This document shows positions 1-9,370 of a stretch of DNA of 64,000 bases, one piece after another. The position numbers were made by a program, and so were the translations under genes. Origin of the DNA: Halosimplex carlsbadense 2-9-1 (GTDB lineage: Archaea; Halobacteriota; Halobacteria; Halobacteriales; Haloarculaceae). Location of the stretch: positions 1 through 64,000 of the forward strand of contig NZ_AOIU01000023.1 of NCBI RefSeq assembly GCF_000337455.1, in the 5' to 3' direction. The notes beneath the pieces were generated by a model. It was not told the DNA's origin. It saw nothing but the letters and a program-made list of their open reading frames with translations, and did not search any database. The first letter of the stretch is position 1, and each line of letters starts with the position of its first letter.

Positions 1-28
1 CCCGCTCAGAGATGTGTATAAGAGACAG
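1..28. other. Sequencing adapter (Tn5/Nextera mosaic end) at contig edge
   Basis: Bases 10-28 read AGATGTGTATAAGAGACAG, the 19-base Tn5 transposase mosaic end used in Nextera libraries. The preceding bases resemble the rest of a read adapter with mismatches. Translated, it gives MCIRDR on the plus strand and VSYTHL on the minus strand, two well-known adapter-derived peptide ends in predicted proteins. It should be trimmed. Genomic sequence presumably begins at about base 29. Confidence 0.95.
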
Positions 29-2615
29 GGTCGAGCGAGCGCGCGCGGTCGCCGAGCGAGGCCACCTCGGAGGCGGTGTCGATGAGCGTCTGGGCCCACT
101 CGTTGACCGTCTCGTCGTCGACCCGTCCCGCGATCATCTCCGCGTAGCCCAGCACCACGTTGAGGTCGTTGCGGAGGTTGTGCCGGAGGACGCGGTTGAG
201 CACCTGCAGCCGGCGCTCGCGCTCTTTCTGGTCGGTGATGTCCGTGTAGATGCCGAAGCTGTTGATCTCCTCCTCGCCGGCGTCGTAGGGGATCCCCCGG
301 AAGAGAAAGTCTCGATAGCCGTCGGCGGTCCGGCGGCGGACCTCGCTCTGGACGGTCTCGCCTTCGGCAGCCCGCCGGTCGAGGTCGTGGCCGCTCTCGT
401 ACTCGTCGTCGGGGTGGACGAACTCGTTGAGCGACTCGTCGGTGATCGTCGCCGCGTCGTAGCCGAACACGTCGCTGAAGGCGTCGTTGACGGCGTTCAC
501 GACGGGTTCACCGTCGACGTGGGTGGCCTCGACGACGGCGTCCGGGAGGTTGTCGAAGAGATAGGTGAACCGGTCGCGCTGGGTCTCCAGTTGCTCGCGG
601 GTCTCGACCAGTTCCGTCCGGTCGCGGACCACGCCGACGGTGCCGGCGATCTCCTCGCCCGGCAGCGGGGACACCTCGACCTCCGCCGGGAGCGACGCGC
701 CGTCGACCCGTTCGAAGTCCGCCTCCAGCACTCGGCTGTCGGCGCCGTCGCTCACCGCGTCGACGGCCACGTCGAGCGCGTCGGCGTCGGCGAGCACCGC
801 GGCGACCGGCCGGCCGACCAGGTCCGCGCGGTCGACGCCGAGCCACGTCGCCAGCGGGTCGGTCACCAGCGAGAAGCGCCCCTCCTCGTCGGCGACGTAC
901 ACCATGTCCTGGACGTTTTCGAGGACGGTCCGGTACCGGACGAGTTCGTCCTCGTAGGCGACGCGTTCGAGCGCGACCGCCGCGTTCGCGGCGAGGATCT
1001 CCGCCAGCTCGCGCGCGCGGTCGTCGAACGCGCCCGGCTCGGTCGCGCCGATGCTCACGGCCCCTTGCTCGCCCAGCGGAACGAACAGCGTCTCGACGGC
1101 CTCGCCGGGCATCTCCGACGGGGCGACCGCGACGTCGGCGGGCGCGTGACGGATCTCGCCCGTTTCGAAGGCCAGCCCGGGGCCGCCATCGCCGACCGCG
1201 TAGTCCGGTCGGTCGTCGACCGTGACCGCGTCGCTATCGGAGGCCGCGAGCGCGACGAGACAGTCGCGCTCGGCGTCGTAGATGCGGACGACATTCATGT
1301 CGAACCCCAGCGTGTGCGCGACCGCGTCGACGACGATCTCGCCGACGCGTTCGGCGCTGTGGGCGCCCAGCAACGCCCGCGAGGTGTCGAGTAGCTCGGC
1401 GAACTGCCCACGGGCCGCGCGGAGTTCGCGCTCCCGTTCTTTCCGGTCGGTGATGTCGCGGATGACGCCCGCGGTTCCGGCGAACTCTCCGTCCTCGTCG
1501 GTCAGCATCACCATGTGGTCCTCCGCGTCGACCGGCTCGCCCGACTTCGGGAACAGGTCCAGGTCGAAGGTCGTCTCGACGGCGTTGCCGTGGATCAGGT
1601 CACGGAGCTTGTTCTCCGCGCGCTGGACCGTCTGCTCGTCCTTGACGATCGAGGTGTGTTCGCCCAGCAGCTCCTCCCGGTCGTAGCCGGTCAACTCGGC
1701 CAGCGCGTCGTTGATAACCTCGAACTGTCCCTCGTCGTCGAGGGCGTAGACGCCGTCGTCGACCGCCTCGATGATCGACTCGTAGCGCTCGAGCTCGCGG
1801 GTCCGCTCGCGCTTGTCGGTCACGTCCCGGATCACCCCGGCGACGCCGACCACCTCGCCGTCCTCTTCGACGGCCGTCAGGTGGTCCTCGGCCGGGAACG
1901 GCTCGCCGTCGTCCGGCACGATCGTCGTCTCGACGGTCTCGGCGTCGCTCTCGCCGTTGATCACGCGACGAACCGCCGGAAACACCCGTTCGGCGGCCGC
2001 GTCGGTCGTGATCGACGAGACGTGCTCGCCGACCATCGCTCCGGCGTCACGGTCGACCATCGACGCGAGCGACTCGTTGACGACGGCGAAGTGTCCCTGC
2101 AGGTCGAGGACGTACAGCCCGTCGCTGACGTCGTCGAGCGCGTCCGCCGTCTCCTCGATGGTCGCGACCGTCGCCCCCCGGCCCCGACCGCTCGACGCGT
2201 CGCCCCCGGTCGCCTCCGTCGGCTCGCCGTCGGCCTCGGTCGCGGCGTCGGGGTCCGGCAGATGCGTCCGGACGCGGTCGACCAGCGACTCGTCGCTCGC
2301 GGCTCGCGGGACGTACTCGGTGACGCCGAGTCGGGTCGCGGCCGCCGCGAGTTCGCCGTCCGGCTCTGTGGTGGTCACCAGGACCGGCTGGTCGTATCCG
2401 AACTCGCGGACGCCGCCGAGGGCGTCGAGCGGGTCGGTGTCGCCGTCGGCACCGTCGGTGCCGTCGATCACGACGCAGGCCACGTCTGTCGTTCCGAGTA
2501 TCGACAGCGCCGTCCGCGTCGACGTAGCCTCGGCCACGTCCCACCCGTCGGCTTCGAGCTCGTCCACCCAGGGCCGGTCGTGCTTCGGACCGACCGCCAG
2601 CACCGTCCCTCCCAT
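29..2615 (-). CDS. Multi-PAS/GAF sensor histidine kinase, 3' end missing
   Basis: Signal-transducing kinase, probably cytosolic, since no membrane segment is visible. Order in the roughly 860 residues present: receiver-like domain (1-120), PAS (about 150-268), PAS (272-392), GAF (405-553), two more PAS (560-805), then the start of a HisKA dimerisation domain with H-box LRHNLRND. The PAS domains end in typical PAC motifs such as GVIRDVTD and GVIRDITD. The ATPase domain is absent because the contig ends in adapter sequence; this is an assembly truncation, not a biological one. The start at 2615 is supported by a TATA-like GGATATATGG on the minus strand near 2645. Signal and output partner are unknown; many haloarchaeal kinases of this type are orphans. 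Confidence 0.9.
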
Positions 2616-2732
2616 TCGTGACCGGATCCAACGAAGCCGCCCATATATCCGCTTCCCCCCGATTATCGAAACTGAGGTGCGAGTCGCGAGCGCGCGAGGC
2701 GCCCGGAGTCGGTCGCGCGGCGCGAACGCGGG

Positions 2733-4223
2733 TCAGTCCTCCAGCGCGTGCCAGGACAGGCGCGGCTCGCGCGCCGCGCTCACCTGGTCGATCCGACGGG
2801 CCGCGGTCCGCTCGGGCGCGGTTTCGAGCGCCGCGTCGTCCTCGGCGGCGACCGCGTCGAACGCGGCGGCCAGATCGTCGAGCGACTCTTTGCTCTCGGC
2901 CTCGGTCGGCTCGGTCATCAGCGCCTCGTCGACGATCTCGGGCCACTTCGTCGTCGGCGGGTGGACGCCGTAGTCGAGCATCCGCTTCGCGGCGTCGGCG
3001 GCGTCCTGGTCGCCCGCGCTCGCGACGAACTCGTGGTGGAACGGCCCGTAGGGCACCTCGTAGTCGATCCGGCTGGCGAGGTAGTTGGCGTTGAGCACCG
3101 CCCGCGCGCTGGCGTCGGCCAGGCCCGCGTCGCCCAGTCGCGCGATGTAGGCGAACGCGCGCACGAGCACGAGCCAGTTGCCCGCAAAGCCGTGGACCTT
3201 GCCGATCGACTGGGTCGGTTCGTAACGCTCGTAGCCGCTCCCGTCCGCTTGCAGGCGGACGTGTGGTGTCGGCAGGAACTCGGCCAGCTCCTCGGTGACG
3301 CCGACGGGGCCGGCGCCGGGGCCGCCCCCGCCGTGGGGCGTCGCGAACGTCTTGTGGACGTTGTAGTGCATCACGTCGAACCCCATGTCGCCCGGCCGAG
3401 CGCGGCCGAGCAGGGCGTTGAGGTTCGCGCCGTCGTAGTACAGCAGTCCGCCGGCGTCGTGGACGATCTCGGCGATCTCCTCGATGTCGCGCTCGAACAG
3501 ACCGAGCGTGTTGGGGTTGGTGAGCATCAGCGCCGCGGTGTCGTCGCCGACCGCGGCTTCCAGCGCATCGAGGTCGACGCGGCCGTCCTCGGCGCTGGGG
3601 AGTTCGACCACGTCGAAGCCCGCCATCGCCGCCGTCGCGAAGTTCGTCCCGTGGGCGCTGTCGGGGATGACGACCTCCGTCCGGTCGTCGCCGTTGGCAT
3701 CGTGGTAGGCGGCGGCGATCCGGATGCCCGTGAACTCCCCGGCTGCGCCCGCGGGCGGCTGCAGCGTCACCGCGTCCATCCCGCCGATCCGCCCGAGGTA
3801 GTCCTGTAGCTCGGCCTGGAGTTCGAGCGTGCCCTGGACGCTCCCCGCCGAGCGGTCGGGGTGGACGGCCGCTTCGGGTAGCGCCGCCACCCGCTCGGTG
3901 AACTTCGGGTTGTACTTCATCGTACACGACCCCAGCGGGAACGGCCCGCTGTCGACCCCGTAGTTCATCTGCGACAGTCGCGTGTAGTGGCGGGCGAGTT
4001 CGGGTTCGGCCAGGTCGGGCAACTCCAGCGAGTCGCGCGTCAGGTCGTCGGGCAGCGGCGAGTCGTCGCCGATCTCGACCGCCGTGGCGTCCTTCTCGGC
4101 CAGCAGCGGCTCGTACTCGCCGTCGTCGGTCCAGCGCGCCTGGTCGTACAGCGTCCCCGCCTCGGGAGCGTGGTCCTCGGCGTCGTCGCCGGCGTTCGGC
4201 TCGGGCGCCCCGTTCTCGCTCAT
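2733..4223 (-). CDS. gcvPB: Glycine dehydrogenase (decarboxylating) subunit 2
   Basis: PLP-bearing half of the P-protein of the glycine cleavage system. It decarboxylates glycine and passes the aminomethyl group to lipoylated GcvH. At 496 residues it has the expected length for the split archaeal/Gram-positive form. The PLP lysine lies in NVHKTFATPHGGGGPG, and the N-terminal half carries the family signature LGSCTMKYNP. It starts one base after the gcvPA stop codon, so the two subunits are translationally coupled. GcvT and GcvH are not in this window, unlike the fuller gcv clusters seen in many haloarchaea. Family assignment is secure. Confidence 0.95.
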   Translation of the reverse strand: MSENGAPEPNAGDDAEDHAPEAGTLYDQARWTDDGEYEPLLAEKDATAVEIGDDSPLPDDLTRDSLELPDLAEPELARHYTRLSQMNYGVDSGPFPLGSCTMKYNPKFTERVAALPEAAVHPDRSAGSVQGTLELQAELQDYLGRIGGMDAVTLQPPAGAAGEFTGIRIAAAYHDANGDDRTEVVIPDSAHGTNFATAAMAGFDVVELPSAEDGRVDLDALEAAVGDDTAALMLTNPNTLGLFERDIEEIAEIVHDAGGLLYYDGANLNALLGRARPGDMGFDVMHYNVHKTFATPHGGGGPGAGPVGVTEELAEFLPTPHVRLQADGSGYERYEPTQSIGKVHGFAGNWLVLVRAFAYIARLGDAGLADASARAVLNANYLASRIDYEVPYGPFHHEFVASAGDQDAADAAKRMLDYGVHPPTTKWPEIVDEALMTEPTEAESKESLDDLAAAFDAVAAEDDAALETAPERTAARRIDQVSAAREPRLSWHALED

Positions 4224-4224
4224 C

Positions 4225-5556
4225 TCAGGCCACCTCCGCCATCGCGTCGACGAACCGGTCGATTGCGGGCTCGTTCGCGTCGGTCACGCAGACCTGGATC
4301 CGGTGTTCGCCGACGACGTGGACGGCGAACCCCTCGGATTCGAGGTCGGCGGCGACGGCAGCGGCGGGCTGGTCGGTGTGGGCCTGGAACTCGCGGAAGT
4401 GATGCCGGTCGTTCACCGGCGCCCGGAGCCCCGACACCTCGTCCAGTCGGACCGCGAGGTCGCGGGCGAGCGTCACGCAGTCCTTCGCGAGGTCGACCAG
4501 GCCGTCCGGGCCGAGCGTCGCGACGTGGATCGCGGTCCGAAGCGCCATCAGCGCCTGGTTCGTGCAGATGTTGCTCGTCGCCCGCTCCTTCCTGATGTGC
4601 TGTTCGCGGGTCTGAAGCGTCAGCGTGAACGCCCGTCGGTCGGTGGCGTCTTCGCCGACCCCGACGAGTCGGCCGGGCACCTGTCGGAGGAAGTCCTCGC
4701 GGGTGGCGAACAGGCCGGTACCCATGCCGTAGGCGGTCCCGGCGCCGAGCGCGCTCGCCTCGCCGACGACCACGTCGGCGCCGATGTCGGCGGGTCGTTC
4801 CAGGAGCGCGAGCGCGACCGGGTCCGACCCGAGGACGAACAGCGCGTCGTGGTCGTCCGTCAGGTCGCCCACCGCACCAAGTTCGGGCTCGATGGCGCCG
4901 CAAACCGTCGGGTTCTCGGCGTACACCATCGCGGACGCGTCGTCGAGCGCGTCGGCCAGCCCGTCGACGTCAGCGGTCCCCTCGTCGGTCGGGTACGTCT
5001 CGACGGTCAGGTCGGGACCGTCGGCGTACGCGGCGAGCACCTCGCGTTTGCCTTCGCGGAGCTGGTCGGGGACCAGGATCCGGTCGCCGGAGACCGACCG
5101 GACGCGCTGGGAGAGCGTCGCGGCCTCGCCGAGCGCCGTCGCGGCGTCGTACATCGAGCAGTTCGCCACACCGAGACCAGTCAACTCGGCGAGCATCGAC
5201 TGGTACTCGAACAGCGCCTGGAGGAAGCCCTGGGCGACCTCGGGCTGGTACTGCGTGTAGGAGGTGAGAAACTCCTGGCGGCTCGCCAGGTCGTCGACCA
5301 GCGCCGGGACGTAGTGGTCGTAGTGGCCCCGGCCCATGAACTCCGTCAGTTCGTCGTTGCGTCCGAGCGTCCGCTCGACCAGCCGACGGGCGTCGCGCTC
5401 GCTGCGCGGTTCGATGCCGAACTCGCCGTCGAAGCGGACCGACTCGGGGATGTCGAACAGGTCTTCGACGCCGTCGACGCCGACCGCGTCGAGCATCGCC
5501 GCGGTGTCGTCGGCGTCGCCCGGTGCGTACGGGCTCCCGCGTCTCTGTCGTGTCAT
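4225..5556 (-). CDS. gcvPA: Glycine dehydrogenase (decarboxylating) subunit 1
   Basis: Partner of GcvPB in the glycine decarboxylase P-protein, 443 residues from the chosen start. The start at 5556 gives [13 protein letters not shown], which matches the usual GcvPA N-terminus (SPYxPxTxxDxxxML). The open frame extends 29 codons further upstream, but that extension has no family match. Recognisable motifs include [17 protein letters not shown] and [15 protein letters not shown] near the N-terminus and [11 protein letters not shown] near the end. First gene of a two-gene unit with gcvPB. It would feed one-carbon metabolism together with glyA at 36-37 kb. Confidence 0.95.
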   Translation of the reverse strand: MTRQRRGSPYAPGDADDTAAMLDAVGVDGVEDLFDIPESVRFDGEFGIEPRSERDARRLVERTLGRNDELTEFMGRGHYDHYVPALVDDLASRQEFLTSYTQYQPEVAQGFLQALFEYQSMLAELTGLGVANCSMYDAATALGEAATLSQRVRSVSGDRILVPDQLREGKREVLAAYADGPDLTVETYPTDEGTADVDGLADALDDASAMVYAENPTVCGAIEPELGAVGDLTDDHDALFVLGSDPVALALLERPADIGADVVVGEASALGAGTAYGMGTGLFATREDFLRQVPGRLVGVGEDATDRRAFTLTLQTREQHIRKERATSNICTNQALMALRTAIHVATLGPDGLVDLAKDCVTLARDLAVRLDEVSGLRAPVNDRHHFREFQAHTDQPAAAVAADLESEGFAVHVVGEHRIQVCVTDANEPAIDRFVDAMAEVA

Positions 5557-5677
5557 GAGTGTCCCTCGCGTGTCATAGTAGACTCCCGTCGGGGGGATAG
5601 CGACCCTATCGGGTGCTCGCACATGAGCCTCCCGCTTCGGCACACCGCGAGGACGACCGTCGCCGGGCGCGAACGCC

Positions 5678-6952
5678 TTACGCGTCCTGCAACCGCTCCA
5701 GCGCCTCGATGCACTCGATCAGGGCGCGGCCGTTGTGGTAGGCGCCCTTGTACATCGCGCCCTTGCGGCCCACCGGTTCGAGGTCCTCGGTGACGCCGGA
5801 GTGCCACTCGCCGACCTCGCGGTCGACGTGGTACTCGTCGATAAAGTCGTAGGTCTCGGCGAACACGTCGGCGTAGCGGTCGTCGCCGGTCAGCTCGTAC
5901 ATCCGCAGGGCGCTCGTCAGCGCCTCGGCCTGAACCCACCAGGCCTTGACCCGGCTCGTGGCCGGTTCCTCGAAGGGACCGTAGAAGTAGAAGCCGCCGT
6001 GGTCGTCGTCGTAGCCGTACGAAAGGGAGTAGTCCCACAGCGTCTCGTACAGATCGCGGTAGTACTCGAGCGGCGAGTCCAGCGCGTCGGCGGCGTCCAT
6101 CGTCAGCCAGACGTTCTCCACGTCGTGCCCGTAGGAGACGATGCGGTAGTTCTCGTCGTCCAGCAGCGGCCGCCAGTCGGGGGCGTACTTGTCGGTACAG
6201 GCGCCGAGTCTCTTGCGAACGACGGTGTTGGTGTTGATCGTCAGCAGCTCCGAGAGCCGTTTCCCGCCTAGGTCGTGACCGGTGGCCTCGTAGAAGGTGG
6301 TAAACGCCTCCATGAGGTGGAGGTGGGTGTTCATGAGCTTCGTCGTGGGGTCGAGTTCGGCGTCGACGTCTTCCTTGGGCGACCAGTCCGGTTCGATGTT
6401 GTCGAGGTAGGTGCCCCCGTCGGTGATCGGCGTCCAGTCCGGTTCGAAGTACTCGACGTAGCCGCCGTGGTCGTCGTCGTACGCCTCCGCCTCGAACAGC
6501 TCGAAGAGGTCGACGGCGGCCTCGCGGGCGGCCTCGTCGTCGCTGGCGCGGTAGTACTCGGCGAGACCGTAGAGGACAAACGACTGGCCGTACATGTGCT
6601 TGTTCGGTTTCACCACGTCGCCGTCGCGCTCGACCTCCCAGTAGTAGCCGCCGTGATCCTCGTCGCGCATCTCCTCGGTGAGGAAGTCGAAGCCGCGCTC
6701 GGCGGCGTCGAGCAGTTCGTCGCCGTAGCCCGCCCGATAGCACCGCGCGGAGAACCACAGCATCCGGGCCTGGGTGACGATCATCTTGCGGTCGTTGCCG
6801 GCGAACTCGCCCTCGGCGTCGTAGCTGGTGAGAAAACCGCCGTGTTCGGTGTCGACGGCGCGGGGGTACCAGAAGTCGATCACCGTCTCGCGGAGGTTCT
6901 CCCGGAGTCGGGGCAGGTACGCCTCGGCGAGAGTCTCGGGGTCGGGTGTCAT
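5678..6952 (-). CDS. AGE-family sugar epimerase/isomerase
   Basis: N-acylglucosamine 2-epimerase / cellobiose 2-epimerase superfamily, an (alpha/alpha)6 barrel of 424 residues, cytoplasmic. Repeated His-Gly-Gly motifs line the barrel ([37 protein letters not shown]) and [12 protein letters not shown] is near the C-terminus. The family isomerises free sugars or oligosaccharides; the exact substrate (mannose/glucose, cellobiose, N-acyl-hexosamine) cannot be read from sequence. The start at 6952 ([12 protein letters not shown]) is preferred over a start 13 codons upstream because a TATA-like TTCAAGTACC lies about 27 bases upstream. Single-gene unit, possibly linked in function to the GH2 and DgoD-like genes further along. 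Confidence 0.85.
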   Translation of the reverse strand: MTPDPETLAEAYLPRLRENLRETVIDFWYPRAVDTEHGGFLTSYDAEGEFAGNDRKMIVTQARMLWFSARCYRAGYGDELLDAAERGFDFLTEEMRDEDHGGYYWEVERDGDVVKPNKHMYGQSFVLYGLAEYYRASDDEAAREAAVDLFELFEAEAYDDDHGGYVEYFEPDWTPITDGGTYLDNIEPDWSPKEDVDAELDPTTKLMNTHLHLMEAFTTFYEATGHDLGGKRLSELLTINTNTVVRKRLGACTDKYAPDWRPLLDDENYRIVSYGHDVENVWLTMDAADALDSPLEYYRDLYETLWDYSLSYGYDDDHGGFYFYGPFEEPATSRVKAWWVQAEALTSALRMYELTGDDRYADVFAETYDFIDEYHVDREVGEWHSGVTEDLEPVGRKGAMYKGAYHNGRALIECIEALERLQDA

Positions 6953-7072
6953 GGCCTCGCGTTCTCCCGGCCGGTACTTGAACGCTCTCAAGGCGGAAGC
7001 GAGCGAGTACGGGTTGATCGGCGTCGGTGACGCCGGGTATCGCCAACACCAGCGGGCGGGAAGGGGCGACCG

Positions 7073-7080
7073 TATTTATG
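7073..7080 (+). promoter_or_regulatory. TATA-like promoter of the D-2-hydroxyacid dehydrogenase gene
   Basis: TATTTATG centred about 27 bases before the ATG at 7104, in otherwise GC-rich sequence. The spacing predicts a leaderless transcript and fixes the start codon well inside the longer open frame. Confidence 0.6.
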
Positions 7081-7103
7081 TCGGCCCGGTCCCGTGTCCC
7101 GGT

Positions 7104-8066
7104 ATGGAAGTCGTCGTGAGCGACGATCCGATGATCGACGCCGAGTTGCTACGCGATGGACTGGGACCGGACGCGACGGTTACCGTCGCCGAGACGAGCT
7201 CGGAGGACGCGGCCCGAGAAGCGGCGGCCGACGCCGAGGCGCTGGTCGCGGACGTGTCGACGCCGGTGACCGCAGACGTGCTCGAGGCGTGTCCGAACCT
7301 GCGGATCGTCGCTCGGGCGGGCGTCGGCATCGACACCATCGACGTGGGCGCCGCCGCCGAGCGTGGTGTGGTCGTGACGAACGTGCCCGAGTACTGCACC
7401 GAGGAGGTGGCGACTCACACCGTGGCGCTGTTGCTGGCCTCGCTCCGCTCGCTGGGTCGGTACGACCGCGACGTGAAAGCCGGCGGGTGGGACTGGCGGG
7501 CCGGCCGCGAGATCCATCGACTGTCGGGCCTGACGCTCGGGTTCGTCTCCTACGGGCCGATCGCTCGGCGCGTCCGCGAACAGGTCGAGGGCTTCGGCGT
7601 GGAGTCCGTCGCGTACGACCCGTACGTCGACGCCGAGGAGATGGCCGACGACGGCGTGGAGTCCGTCGACTTCGAGGAGCTGCTCGACAGGACGGAACTC
7701 CTCTCGGTGAACGCGCCGCTGACCGAGGAGACCCGTGAGATGGTCGACGCCGCCGCGTTCGAGCGGCTGGCCGACCACGCCGTCGTCGTCAACACCGGGC
7801 GCGGCGGGGTCGTCGACGAGGCCGCGCTGGCCGACGCCCTGGAGGCGGGCGAGGTCGCCGCCGCCGGGCTGGACGTGTTCGCCGAGGAACCGCCCGAGGA
7901 CTCGCCGCTGTTCGACCGCGACGACGCAATCTTGACTCCCCACGCGGCGTGGTACTCCGAGGAGGCGCGCGCGGACCTCCACGAGACGGTCGCGACCAAC
8001 GTCCGTGCGGCGCTGGCCGGCGAGACGCCGCCCGACCGGATCGACCCCGACCTGGACTGGGTGTGA
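7104..8066 (+). CDS. D-2-hydroxyacid dehydrogenase (CtBP-like family)
   Basis: NAD(P)-dependent 2-hydroxyacid dehydrogenase of the phosphoglycerate/CtBP-like branch, 320 residues, cytosolic. The N-terminal substrate domain (VVVSDDPMIDAELL) is followed by the hinge GVGIDTIDVGAAAERG. The nucleotide-binding domain has GFVSYGPIARRV, a less glycine-rich version of GxGxxG that resembles other haloarchaeal members. Catalytic Arg is in NTGRGGVVDEAAL and catalytic His in TPHAAWYSEEA. The substrate is not predictable. The start at 7104 is set by the TATA box and by family alignment; the open frame extends much further upstream without meaning. Confidence 0.88.
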   Translation: MEVVVSDDPMIDAELLRDGLGPDATVTVAETSSEDAAREAAADAEALVADVSTPVTADVLEACPNLRIVARAGVGIDTIDVGAAAERGVVVTNVPEYCTEEVATHTVALLLASLRSLGRYDRDVKAGGWDWRAGREIHRLSGLTLGFVSYGPIARRVREQVEGFGVESVAYDPYVDAEEMADDGVESVDFEELLDRTELLSVNAPLTEETREMVDAAAFERLADHAVVVNTGRGGVVDEAALADALEAGEVAAAGLDVFAEEPPEDSPLFDRDDAILTPHAAWYSEEARADLHETVATNVRAALAGETPPDRIDPDLDWV

Positions 8067-8115
8067 GCGGGCGACTCCACGCCCGGTGGCGGACCGGGTC
8101 GGACGGTCCGTCCCG

Positions 8116-8424
8116 CTACTCCCCGACCTCGATCCGCGTCCCGGGCCGGGACCCTCCCTCGGCGACCGGAAGCCGCACCGTCAGCACGTCCTCGCCGAAG
8201 GTCGCCGAGATGGCGTCGGCGTCGATCCGCCGCGGCACCGAGACGTGGCGGTTGAACACGCGGGTCTCGCCCGCCCCGGTCCGGTGTTCGGCGGTGACGT
8301 GGAGCCGCCCGTCGTGCCAGCGGAGGTCGACGTCGTCGCGGTCGTACCCCGGCAGGTCGACGTACACCTGATATGCTCCCTCGTCTTTGAACAGTTCGAC
8401 CTCGTGGTCCGGGTGGTGTGTCAC
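8116..8424 (-). CDS. Small Hsp20 / alpha-crystallin family protein
   Basis: ATP-independent holdase chaperone, 102 residues, cytosolic. It consists almost only of the alpha-crystallin domain: VELFKDEGAYQVYVDLPGYDRDDVDL at the N-terminus, then the conserved FGEDVLTVRLPVAE strand and a short tail with an I-x-V type motif (TRIEV). The long N-terminal arm of larger Hsp20s is missing, as in many haloarchaeal versions. Its promoter shares the 145-base divergent region with the tetR/MATE unit, but the operators there lie nearer the tetR side. Confidence 0.85.
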   Translation of the reverse strand: MTHHPDHEVELFKDEGAYQVYVDLPGYDRDDVDLRWHDGRLHVTAEHRTGAGETRVFNRHVSVPRRIDADAISATFGEDVLTVRLPVAEGGSRPGTRIEVGE

Positions 8425-8510
8425 GGTTTGCCTCCGTCTGAAACGTCGAGCCCGAGCTATTTCAATCGCCGCGCGGATTCCCGGTCGGCGGGAGCGCCCG
8501 TGCGAAACAT

Positions 8511-8528
8511 TGACTAACCGGTCAGTCA
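8511..8528. promoter_or_regulatory. Upstream TetR-type operator (imperfect palindrome)
   Basis: TGACTAACCGGTCAGTCA is an 18-base palindrome with one mismatched pair, sharing the core AACCGGTCAGT / GACCGGTCAGT with a second site 32 bases downstream (centre to centre, about three helical turns). Probable binding site for the TetR protein encoded just downstream. Confidence 0.75.
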
Positions 8529-8541
8529 GTTCGCAACGCTT

Positions 8542-8561
8542 TTGACTGACCGGTCAGTTAA
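8542..8561. promoter_or_regulatory. Promoter-proximal TetR-type operator (near-perfect palindrome)
   Basis: TTGACTGACCGGTCAGTTAA is palindromic except for one pair and ends nine bases before the tetR ATG. The only AT-rich TATA candidate (GCTTTTGAC, near 8538-8546) overlaps its left edge, so a bound repressor would block TBP/TFB or the transcription start. This fits autorepression of the tetR-MATE operon. Confidence 0.8.
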
Positions 8562-8569
8562 GATCGGTA

Positions 8570-9370
8570 ATGACCGGAGCGACGGACAGCGCCGCGGCCG
8601 ACGGCTCCACCCCGGAAGCCATCATGGGGGCCACCTACCGCGCGCTGTGCGAACACGGCTACGCGGACCTGACAATGCAGGACATCGCCGACCAATCGGA
8701 CAAGAGCAAGGCCTCGTTGCACTACCACTACGACACCAAGGAGGAGCTGCTACTGGCCTTTCTCGACCACCTCTACGACGCCTTCACCGACGACGTCGGG
8801 ACGACCGACGGCGACGACGCCGTCGAGCGGCTCGTGCGGTTCGTCGACGAGGTGCTCTGTCCCGCCGAGCGAACGGACGAGGCCGACGGCGAGTCGGACG
8901 GCGGCGAGACGGGGAGCGACGGGCCGGACGACGACGGAACGGGCGAGTACGAGGAGTTCCAGACCGCGCTGCTGGAGATCAAGGCCCAGGGGCCGTACGT
9001 CGAGGCCTATCGCGAGCAGCTGGAGCGGGTCGACGCGTTCGTCCGCGGTCGCGTTCGGGACATCGTCGCCGCCGGGATCGACGAGGGGACCATCCGGTCG
9101 GACGTGGACCCCGACGACACCGCCGCCTTCGTCGCGACGCTCGTCGACGGCGTGAACACGCGCCGGGTCGCCCTCGGCGAGACCGACGGCAGCGTCCGCG
9201 ACACCTTCCTCGCGTACGTCCGTGCGAACCTCCTCGCCCCCGACGCCGACGTGGCGGCCGATCTCGAACCAGACAGTGAAACGAATGGCGGCGAGGCGAG
9301 CGACGCCGCCGATGCGAGCGGTGGCGCCGAGAGCGACGACGGCCTGGCGACCGCGGGAGGCGACGACTGA
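8570..9370 (+). CDS. TetR/AcrR-family transcriptional regulator
   Basis: Probable ligand-released repressor of the downstream MATE exporter, 266 residues. The N-terminal helix-turn-helix is clear: MGATYRALCEHGYADLTMQDIADQSDKSKASLHYHYDTKEELLLAFL (about residues 18-65). The middle is the variable TetR ligand domain, interrupted by an acidic Asp/Glu/Gly stretch (about 103-125). The last 35 residues are low-complexity and acidic. The stop codon overlaps the MATE start by one base (TGATG), so the two are co-translated. Two palindromes immediately upstream are the likely operators. The ligand is unknown. Confidence 0.9.
   Translation: MTGATDSAAADGSTPEAIMGATYRALCEHGYADLTMQDIADQSDKSKASLHYHYDTKEELLLAFLDHLYDAFTDDVGTTDGDDAVERLVRFVDEVLCPAERTDEADGESDGGETGSDGPDDDGTGEYEEFQTALLEIKAQGPYVEAYREQLERVDAFVRGRVRDIVAAGIDEGTIRSDVDPDDTAAFVATLVDGVNTRRVALGETDGSVRDTFLAYVRANLLAPDADVAADLEPDSETNGGEASDAADASGGAESDDGLATAGGDD

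Noticed and set aside
12..1394. Plus-strand 460-residue open frame opposite the kinase
   Set aside because: It begins inside the adapter (MCIRDR) and is a GC-rich antisense shadow of a clear kinase gene.
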